NCBI GenBank assembly: GCA_037189845.1
Contig: JBBCIS010000006.1
Span: 83,909-147,908, forward strand
Origin: JAMLHH01 sp037189845
GTDB lineage: Bacteria > Bacteroidota > Bacteroidia > Chitinophagales > JADIYW01
DNA: 64,000 bases
Direction of reading: 5' to 3'
A program made the position numbers and the translations under genes. Positions 55,461-62,326 of the stretch are shown here, in pieces. The notes under the pieces were generated by a model that was not told where the DNA came from, ran no database searches, and worked only from the letters and a program-made list of their open reading frames with translations. Within the stretch, counting starts at the first letter, position 1; every line of letters starts with the position of its first letter.

Positions 55461-57581
55461 TTAATAATATCTGTTCAGATTGTATTTTATTCCCAGGTTA
55501 TATGCATTACCATAGTATCCGGGATTACTTGTTTTAAAAAGAACTTCAGCATCAATTTTTACTGCATTATGGACCCAGACGGATGCTGAGATACCTTTGC
55601 CCCAATCCTGCTCAGTTTTGAATTTCCAGTTGAAATCGTTCCATGACCAATCATATTTGCGGGTCATGAGGTATGCAATGTCAAAATAGATAGCTCTTGG
55701 ATTTCTGAAATTGGACCCTATTCTGAGACCAAATCCTATTTTGTCTTGTCTGTGGCTTTCTTTATGGCGGCTTTTGTCTTCCAATGAATATTTTTCAGTA
55801 TACATTTTATTGGTGTAACTGGTGAGGAATTTTATATGCTTAATACCTGCTGCCAGCTCCACTCTTGGTTGAAAGATGGTATAATAATTATGAGATTCTT
55901 TGATTGGAACCGGTGATTTGCCAAAGAAATATTTACCTATAATAAAATTTGCTCCCAGTCCTAAGATGATATTTTTCTTATATAATGGATGAAACATTAA
56001 TCCGGTTTCTGCTCCTATACCTGTTTTAAAAGAAGTCGTATTCTTATCTACCGGAGCCAATCCGATAAAATTTGCTCCCAATTCAAATCCTAACTGGAAT
56101 TTCTTTTCCGGTTCAGCTTTGGTATTTGCGATACTTCTGCTCAATGGCTGAAAAGTTTTGGTAATGCATTTGCTCGCACCACATGTGTTTGTACTGTAAA
56201 CACTGATGCTTACAGGATTTTTAAATTTATATCTGAGAGATTCTCCTGTACCGATTTGTTTTCCTCCACATTTTCCCTCATTCCAGATCCAGTTGAAGCT
56301 GCCTGTTTCATTGAGTGACAAAACCCTGAGTGTGGTTTTTTTGCCTTTATAAACCTGATCATCTTCTGATTTGATATCTACCGGTGCTTCCGGTGGAGGT
56401 AAAACCTCAATTTCTGAAGATACAGTTGTGGTGTTGCCGCATTCCCCTTCTGCTCTTACGAGATACCGGGTTTTTTCTGTAGGAAAAAGGCTTACATTAG
56501 TTCCGGTTGCGACCTTATTGGAAGGCTGTATATTATTCTTATACCATACCCATTGGGCCTCTCTGCCTAATTCGCCTCCGCTTACTTTGAGCTGTACGGG
56601 AGTGCCATGACATACAATCGTACCACTACCGGAAATGATACCCTGAGGCGCGGTTGATGCTGTTTCGACCAGAACTCTTTTACTGATACAAACAGTAGTA
56701 CCAAATTCTCCTGTTGCTTTTAAAAAGTAAGTAGTATTTTCAGTTGGAGCGACTGTCAGGATTTCCCCGCGGCCTGCTTTCTTTCCTGTACATGAACCTT
56801 CATACCATACCCATTCAGAATTCTCCCCTAATTTTCCTCCGACGAAAGACAGCTTTACAGTTTGACCTGTACAAATATTACTATGTCCGTAGATGGAAGT
56901 CGGAAGCTTGGATTCTTCACTGACATCTACAGTGGTATAAATACACTCAGAAGCAGCTAAATTAGATTCGGCTTTCAGGTAATACCGGGTAGTCTGTTCA
57001 GGTGAAACGGTAATAGACATACCGGAGCCAATAGCTTCACCGCCGCAGCTATCTGCATACCATTTCCACTGAGCGCCGGCGGCCAGCATACCTTCCCGGA
57101 AAGAAAGTGTGAGAGATTCCCCTTTATATATCTTTCTCCCTCCGATAATCTGTTGCGGAAGTACAGAATGCAGGCCTTTTAATTCCTTTTTCTCTTTTGT
57201 TTCGAGGTGGCTGGTGCTGATGCCATAGATTTCTTTTTCCAGCTCTTTTCCCTGAAATGTATAATCGAGACTTTCAATAATACCATCATAACCGTTGAGT
57301 CCGATGTTTACAGAATTAGTTTCGATGTATTTGATGCCATTACAATGGATGTAGTCCATTTTCCATGTGACATATTTCTTTGTGCTATACAGTTTTCCTT
57401 TAATTCTGTATCTGTATTTTGAGGAAACTCCCTGAACATCACACGCAGTAGGGGAATATCTGAATGAAATTTCTACAGAAATGTTGTTGTCAGTATATAA
57501 TTCCTGATAAGGTGACCATGTCTGAGCTTCTGCATACAGAGATAGGCAGGATAGGAGAAAAGTAATAAATAATTTTGCCAA
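55461..57581 (-). CDS. Outer-membrane protein: four Ig-like repeats plus beta-barrel
   Basis: This 706-residue protein has a signal peptide (cut near AEAQ) and an N-terminal beta domain. Four Ig-like repeats of about 90 residues follow (about 145-490), each with a cysteine-containing WxWY/WYxxSC core and a T-x-Y-x-L/V-x-A-x-x strand. The final ~210 residues alternate polar and aromatic residues and end in NRYY, as in an outer-membrane beta-barrel. The Ig repeats resemble those of Bacteroidota secreted proteins. It is the first gene of the operon 57581-52130 and may anchor the complex in the outer membrane. Confidence 0.8.
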   Translation of the reverse strand: MAKLFITFLLSCLSLYAEAQTWSPYQELYTDNNISVEISFRYSPTACDVQGVSSKYRYRIKGKLYSTKKYVTWKMDYIHCNGIKYIETNSVNIGLNGYDGIIESLDYTFQGKELEKEIYGISTSHLETKEKKELKGLHSVLPQQIIGGRKIYKGESLTLSFREGMLAAGAQWKWYADSCGGEAIGSGMSITVSPEQTTRYYLKAESNLAASECIYTTVDVSEESKLPTSIYGHSNICTGQTVKLSFVGGKLGENSEWVWYEGSCTGKKAGRGEILTVAPTENTTYFLKATGEFGTTVCISKRVLVETASTAPQGIISGSGTIVCHGTPVQLKVSGGELGREAQWVWYKNNIQPSNKVATGTNVSLFPTEKTRYLVRAEGECGNTTTVSSEIEVLPPPEAPVDIKSEDDQVYKGKKTTLRVLSLNETGSFNWIWNEGKCGGKQIGTGESLRYKFKNPVSISVYSTNTCGASKCITKTFQPLSRSIANTKAEPEKKFQLGFELGANFIGLAPVDKNTTSFKTGIGAETGLMFHPLYKKNIILGLGANFIIGKYFFGKSPVPIKESHNYYTIFQPRVELAAGIKHIKFLTSYTNKMYTEKYSLEDKSRHKESHRQDKIGFGLRIGSNFRNPRAIYFDIAYLMTRKYDWSWNDFNWKFKTEQDWGKGISASVWVHNAVKIDAEVLFKTSNPGYYGNAYNLGIKYNLNRYY

Positions 57582-57928
57582 CTATTTTCAGTATTATTCT
57601 AATAAATGTAGCAAAATAGCTTTGATTTCTGACTTGCCGCTAAAATAAAAATTAGTTAAAATATTTTCCAAAGTGTAGAAAATCAATTAGATATAAATTT
57701 AATGTTTACTTGCTTGTTTTATTGTCGAATGTATTTCCATTTACTTTGTTACTACCGGATCTTATGAATTATAAGATGATATAGTTTGCTGATAATTAAA
57801 ATTCTATACTTATTTATAATATTTAATGACGTTGTTGCCTTACAGCGGAAATAAATAAAAAATCCACGTACACATCAAAATGACCTGTACGTGGATGAGA
57901 AATTTTCAGGAAAATTCTTTCCTGCGTT
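57582..57928. other. Gap holding the envelope-operon promoter and the efflux-operon terminator
   Basis: The right part contains the terminator described separately. The remaining ~265 bp upstream of the 57581 start are very AT-rich with no reading frame of note, and should contain the promoter of the four-gene operon. I could not pick a single convincing -33/-7 pair. Confidence 0.5.
57850..57896 (-). terminator. Rho-independent terminator of the TolC/adaptor operon
   Basis: On the minus strand a perfect 11-bp stem (ATCCACGTACA with TGTACGTGGAT, 13-base loop) is followed by a run TTTTTTATTTATTT. It lies 32 bp beyond the stop codon of the membrane-fusion-protein gene and shows that the operon ends there. 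Confidence 0.88.
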
Positions 57929-59233
57929 TTATTTTTTAGCCTTTGGTGGTATTACGGGATCTTTATCTTCTAAAGTTTTGGAAATCACATCATAAGGGCC
58001 GGTAATGATCTTATCATCTTTTTGAACACCTTCAATGATGCGGATATAATTATCATCCTGTATTCCTGTTTTAACAGGTGTTTGAGCTGCATGGCCGTTT
58101 TTCTCCAGGAAAACCACCTCAATAGTCTCTTTCGTAAGGCTGTCTTCTCTTGTGACCACTGCCTGGATCGGTACACAAGCAACTTGCTTTTCTTTTTTGG
58201 TGAAGATGTCTACTGTAGCAGACATCCCGGGCAAAAATGGTCTTTTGCCATCTGCTGTCAGATCTGAATAAGAGGATTCGAGAATACGGACTCTTACCAC
58301 AAAATTGCTGGATTGTTCAGTGGAAAGCGTAGAATTGGCAGAGCCTTTGGACGTGTTGGATACCTGGGTGACAACACCCTGGAATTTTCTTCCGATATAT
58401 GCATCAACTTCCACATTGGCCGTATCACCGATTTTGACTTTGATAATTTCGTTCTCACTCACGTCAACGCGGACTTCCATATTGGAAAAATTGGAAATTC
58501 GCATAATTTCAGTACCGGTCATCTGAAGGGTACCCACAACTTTCTCGCCTTGCTCTACATTGAGTAGTGAAATGATGCCTGACATCGGTGCAAAAATGGA
58601 AGTTTTTACGAGGTTGGACTTTGCATCTCTGATGGAAGCCTGTGCTCCTTTAATAGAAGCCTGTGCGCCTTCGATAGAATATTTTGCTCCTTTGATAGTT
58701 TCCTGAATGGCTTCAGCTTCAGCTTTTGCGGTACGATAAGATGTTTCTGCCTGTTCTAATTCAGCGGTAGAAATAGATTTTTTACTGTGTAACTCTTTGG
58801 CTCTTTTGTAAGCCAGCTCAGCATTGTCAAATTGTGCCTGTACCTGTTTTTCTTTTGCTAAAGCATTGGAATAGCTGGCCTGCATGTTTTTGAGATTGGC
58901 CATTGCATTATTGTACTGAGCTTCTGCCTGATCTACAATCGCCTGATAAGTTTCAGGTTGAATTTTGGCAAGTAAGGTACCTTTTTCCACATGCTGGCCT
59001 TCTTTTACATTCAGCTGCACGATTTCTCCGGAAACATCAGAGCTGATTTTTACCTCTTCTTCAGCATAGATCTGGCCGCTGGCAGTAACAGATTCAGTAA
59101 TGTCTCTGTTTGCTACAGTTTCTATATTGACTTCCTTAGGTTTGCCCGAATCGTTTTTAGATTTTTGTATAGCCAGAAATATTCCGACAGCAATGACGGC
59201 TACTAATCCTATGATGAGATATTTTCTGTTCAT
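57929..59233 (-). CDS. Efflux periplasmic adaptor (membrane fusion protein, MacA/HlyD-like)
   Basis: This 434-residue protein has an N-terminal membrane anchor (about 5-22), a split biotinyl-lipoyl domain (SSDVSGEIVQLNVKEGQ and the returning IFAPMSGIISLLNVEQGE), and an alpha-helical hairpin of about 130 residues. The hairpin contains a repeated GAQASIKGAQASI heptad-like stretch. Beta-barrel and membrane-proximal domains follow. It would link an inner-membrane pump to the TolC channel encoded 6 bp upstream. The inner-membrane pump itself is not in this operon. Confidence 0.92.
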   Translation of the reverse strand: MNRKYLIIGLVAVIAVGIFLAIQKSKNDSGKPKEVNIETVANRDITESVTASGQIYAEEEVKISSDVSGEIVQLNVKEGQHVEKGTLLAKIQPETYQAIVDQAEAQYNNAMANLKNMQASYSNALAKEKQVQAQFDNAELAYKRAKELHSKKSISTAELEQAETSYRTAKAEAEAIQETIKGAKYSIEGAQASIKGAQASIRDAKSNLVKTSIFAPMSGIISLLNVEQGEKVVGTLQMTGTEIMRISNFSNMEVRVDVSENEIIKVKIGDTANVEVDAYIGRKFQGVVTQVSNTSKGSANSTLSTEQSSNFVVRVRILESSYSDLTADGKRPFLPGMSATVDIFTKKEKQVACVPIQAVVTREDSLTKETIEVVFLEKNGHAAQTPVKTGIQDDNYIRIIEGVQKDDKIITGPYDVISKTLEDKDPVIPPKAKK

Positions 59234-59239
59234 AATTTA

Positions 59240-60661
59240 TTAAAAGTCAATAGTTTTTCCATTGTAAAAATCCAGCACCTTTGCATTGAAGATGTATTCA
59301 TATTTAGCCTGAGTCAATCGGGACTGTGCAATAAACAGGTTGTTTTGAGCAAGATTGAGCTCCAGCTGGCTAATAGCACCATTCGTCAGTCTTTCCTGAG
59401 CAAATTCAAATGATTTTTTTGCTGCAGTAAGATTTTTTTGTGCTGCGGAATAATTGTGCTCAGAAGTAGATGCCTTGATATGAGCTTCTTTGATATTATT
59501 GTACAACGTGAATGAAACATTTTCCTCATTCAGCCTGGACTGATGCAATGAAAGTCTGGCTCTTTGTGTGCTGAGATATCCTGCTCTGCGGTTGTATATA
59601 GGGATGGATAAATTTAGCCCTACTGCATAGGATAAATTATTTGTAAACTGTTTACCGAAAGGCATCGCCTTTGTATTGGGAACCGGATACAATGTATAAA
59701 CTGCTTCTCCACTGCTTTTAATATAACCGATGGCGGTTTCAATAGTTTGAGTTCCGTTGGTTTCTGTGAACTGGTCAGAAAGATTGGTTCCGGCTGCTGA
59801 GAAAAATGATAGTTTCGGCATGTAATTGGAACGGGCAATTTTTATCCCAAGCTCAGCGCTTTCCGTTTTGGTCTGAGCTCCGGCTATTTCAGGACGGATG
59901 CCCATTGCATTTTGATATACTGTTTCGATAGATTCCAGCACAAATTTTTCAAAATCTTCCGCTACAGGAGGCGTGACAATTTCTATTTCCTTGTTTTGGT
60001 CAAGCTGTAAGACAGTTTTCAGTGCCATATAAGCAAGCTGAAGCTGTTGCTGAAGCTGTATAATATTGTACTCATCAGATGCAATCTGAGCTTCATTATC
60101 GACTAAAGCTCGTTCTGCAAGTGCTCCGCCTTCGACCAGGTTTTTATTGTTTTCGTATTGCTCCTGGCTTCTGACAAGCTGTTCCTTCGCTTGCTGAACT
60201 TGCTCCTTCGCATTCAGAATGTTCAGATAGGCATTCATGACCTGTAGCTGAATACTTTGCTTGAGTGTTTCGTTATCTAATCTGGCTGCTTTAAGATCTA
60301 TTTTGGATTTTTTGACAGCATTCAGATTCTTCATACCTTCAAAAACAGGTTGATTCAATGATACCTGAAGATTTCCTGTGCTGATCGGCTTAGTGACATA
60401 CTGATAGTTGGACATATCCACCGTACGGCCAATCGCATAGGTATATCCCGCATCAGCCTGTACAAACGGAGTAAGATTGAGCCTGTCTTGCTGTAGCTGT
60501 AATTCTCCTAACTCAATATTGATGGCGTCCAGCCTGATTTGTATATTGTTTTCGATGGCATATTGCAGACAACGATCCCAGTCCCAGACTTCCTGCGCCT
60601 GCACCTGAAATGCGCTACCGGCGATAAATATCCCTCCCAATAAATTCCTGTAAAACTTCAT
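59240..60661 (-). CDS. TolC-family outer membrane efflux protein
   Basis: The start is placed at the ATG at 60661, because the signal peptide (MKFYRNLLGGIFIAGSAFQVQAQ) begins there; the longer frame to 60805 is not needed. The 473-residue protein has two halves of long helices separated by beta strands, as in TolC. Examples are WDRCLQYAIENNIQIRLD near the start, YTYAIG and the NLSIPIYNRRAG strand in the second half. It forms the outer-membrane channel. It is the first gene of a two-gene operon with the adaptor at 57929. Confidence 0.93.
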   Translation of the reverse strand: MKFYRNLLGGIFIAGSAFQVQAQEVWDWDRCLQYAIENNIQIRLDAINIELGELQLQQDRLNLTPFVQADAGYTYAIGRTVDMSNYQYVTKPISTGNLQVSLNQPVFEGMKNLNAVKKSKIDLKAARLDNETLKQSIQLQVMNAYLNILNAKEQVQQAKEQLVRSQEQYENNKNLVEGGALAERALVDNEAQIASDEYNIIQLQQQLQLAYMALKTVLQLDQNKEIEIVTPPVAEDFEKFVLESIETVYQNAMGIRPEIAGAQTKTESAELGIKIARSNYMPKLSFFSAAGTNLSDQFTETNGTQTIETAIGYIKSSGEAVYTLYPVPNTKAMPFGKQFTNNLSYAVGLNLSIPIYNRRAGYLSTQRARLSLHQSRLNEENVSFTLYNNIKEAHIKASTSEHNYSAAQKNLTAAKKSFEFAQERLTNGAISQLELNLAQNNLFIAQSRLTQAKYEYIFNAKVLDFYNGKTIDF

Positions 60662-61011
60662 AAAGTCCCGTAAGGGAATAAATGTAAATCTATTTATAAC
60701 ATCCACCAAATTGAGAAGAACCGCGTTAAGAATTATTAATTGTTTTGGGAGCGAACAGACAGTGATATTATAGACCAAATTAACAAAGTAAAGAGCCTTT
60801 TTCAATATGTCAGAAGACTATGGCTGCAAAGTCTCCATTATTTCTCCTCATATATCTGATACTGTGAAACAGCTAACTCATTTGTATTTAATATTTTATG
60901 ATAAATTAAATATTTGAAGTTGTTTTGCTGTAAAACGTCTGTATGCTAATTTCGATGACGCAAACAATTAGAACCCATTCAATAATTGCTAACACATAAA
61001 CACAACAAATT
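60662..61011. other. Divergent intergenic region between TolC and lipoprotein genes
   Basis: The 350 bp hold the TolC promoter on the left and the promoter of the duplicated lipoprotein unit on the right. From about 60840 onward the sequence is repeated about 845 bp further right (from about 61688), as part of the tandem duplication. No reading frame is supported. Confidence 0.6.
60923..60954 (+). promoter_or_regulatory. Bacteroidota-type promoter, copy A
   Basis: TTTTG (60923-60927), 19 bases, then TAATTTCG, close to the Bacteroidota -33 TTG and -7 TAnnTTTG consensus. The start codon of the first lipoprotein lies 57 bp further on. The same spacing recurs in the duplicated copy, which strengthens the call. 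Confidence 0.45.
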
Positions 61012-61476
61012 ATGAAAACAAAAAAAATGATTACTCTATTATTAATGACATTCCTATTATGTAATCTTTTATCCTGCGACAAAGGACCCTATGAAGATTG
61101 TAGAGTAGGTTTCAAGATAGAGTTTATCGATAAAAATTCCAAGGAATGTTTTACAGAGCAGGATTCTTTGCTGTCCAGATATCAGTTAACAGAGCTGTAT
61201 TTATATAGAGATCCTTTTAATGGATATAAAGAAGTCGCAGGCGGTCTTAGTAGCAGTGAATTAGGGACATGCTTATTTATATATGGGGGAAGCCACGATT
61301 TTGATAAGTTCAAGACTTCAAAATTATTATTTGCGGTCGGAGAATGGCCTGTCTTAAAGGACACAATAGAATTAAATATAGAAGGAAATCAGGCCATAAT
61401 AAAGGTTAACGGAAAGTTGTATGAGGAAAGGCTTCAATGTTATGAGGAATGGTTTGTGTTAAGGGTCGAAAAATAA
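61012..61476 (+). CDS. Lipoprotein, copy A
   Basis: This 154-residue protein has a lipoprotein signal peptide and the lipobox LLSC, so the cysteine at about residue 22 should be lipidated. The mature part starts KGPYEDC and has several cysteines (C30, C47 and one near residue 143) matched in copy B, suggesting disulfides. No known domain is recognised. It is a divergent paralog of the 61854 product and is followed by the broken protease copy. Confidence 0.8.
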   Translation: MKTKKMITLLLMTFLLCNLLSCDKGPYEDCRVGFKIEFIDKNSKECFTEQDSLLSRYQLTELYLYRDPFNGYKEVAGGLSSSELGTCLFIYGGSHDFDKFKTSKLLFAVGEWPVLKDTIELNIEGNQAIIKVNGKLYEERLQCYEEWFVLRVEK

Positions 61477-61484
61477 TCGAAAAA

Positions 61485-61672
61485 ATGAAGAGATTTAAGA
61501 CTCTTATGTTATTTGTGATGCTGATAACTTCATACAAATCATATTCTCAGATGTTAGACTCTTGCCTTACCGAATCTTTGGACTCTGCTTTGTTTTTTCT
61601 CAGCCGTGGATTGGAGGCAACCAGTTCCTTTTAAATCTGTTAGACTTTATCGAAAGCAGTTGTAATAATTAA
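61485..61672 (+). pseudogene. Remnant of an M43 metalloprotease gene (start only, frameshifted)
   Basis: The start (MKRFKTLMLF) and the following ...DSCLTESLDSALFF align with the intact protease at 62327 (DTCLTEPLDSALFF). At the T run after GCTTTG this copy has six T residues and the intact copy seven, so the frame is lost here. If the base is restored, the homology continues through WIGGNQFLLNLLDFIE to a TAA at 61670-61672. The catalytic region was never copied or has been deleted. In its present state it could give only a short secreted peptide. Confidence 0.8.
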
Positions 61673-61768
61673 AGCTTCTCTACGAATATTCTCCCTAAAT
61701 ATTATTACTATAAAACAGTTAACTGATTTGTATTTAATATTTTATGATAAATTAAATATTTGAAATTA

Positions 61769-61800
61769 TTTTGTTGTAAAACAACTGTATGTTAGCTTAG
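61769..61800 (+). promoter_or_regulatory. Bacteroidota-type promoter, copy B
   Basis: TTTTG (61769-61773), 19 bases, then TAGCTTAG, with the second lipoprotein start 53 bp downstream. It corresponds base for base in position to copy A. The -7 element has drifted, but TAnnTT is kept. Confidence 0.4.
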
Positions 61801-61853
61801 AGGCAGCAAACAACTTAAACCCATGATTTCTAACACATAAACACAAACAACTT

Positions 61854-62321
61854 ATGAAAACAAAAAAAATAATTATCCCATTATTGCTTACAGTCCTATT
61901 ATTTAATCTTTCATCCTGTACCAGAGAGCCCTATGAAGATTGCACTCTATCTTTCAGAGTGAATTTTATTAATAAAAATACAGGAGAATGTTATAAAGAT
62001 AAAGATTCTCTGTTATCTGCCTGGGGACTAGATACACTGTGCTTATACGAAAACCCTAGTCTTAACGGAGGAGATAAGGAGAGATGTTTATTCCGGAATG
62101 CTGATCCTACCGGAAGTTGTCTATATATGGTAAATAGTGGTATGAGTTTCGATAAAAGTAGAAATCCCACATTTACTTATGCATTGGGCATAGCTTCCAA
62201 TCTCATAGATACTATAGAGTTTAGATACAATGGATCCTCTGCAGAAATCAGGATAAATGGAGTATTACAGGATCAAAAGGCAACGTGTAATGAGCAAGCC
62301 GTATTGGAAATTATAAAATAA
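61854..62321 (+). CDS. Lipoprotein, copy B
   Basis: This 155-residue protein has a lipobox LSSC with the cysteine at about residue 22, followed by TREPYEDC as in copy A. The same DSLLS segment occurs near residue 53, and the conserved C-terminal cysteine is about 12 residues from the end. It lies 5 bp before the intact protease gene, so the two are co-expressed. A role as an inhibitor, chaperone or surface partner of the protease is possible, but only by position. Confidence 0.8.
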   Translation: MKTKKIIIPLLLTVLLFNLSSCTREPYEDCTLSFRVNFINKNTGECYKDKDSLLSAWGLDTLCLYENPSLNGGDKERCLFRNADPTGSCLYMVNSGMSFDKSRNPTFTYALGIASNLIDTIEFRYNGSSAEIRINGVLQDQKATCNEQAVLEIIK

Positions 62322-62326
62322 GGATG

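Noticed and set aside
60662..60805. Longer N-terminus for the TolC protein
   Set aside because: The extra 48 residues precede a perfect signal peptide that begins at the ATG at 60661, so they are treated as upstream DNA.
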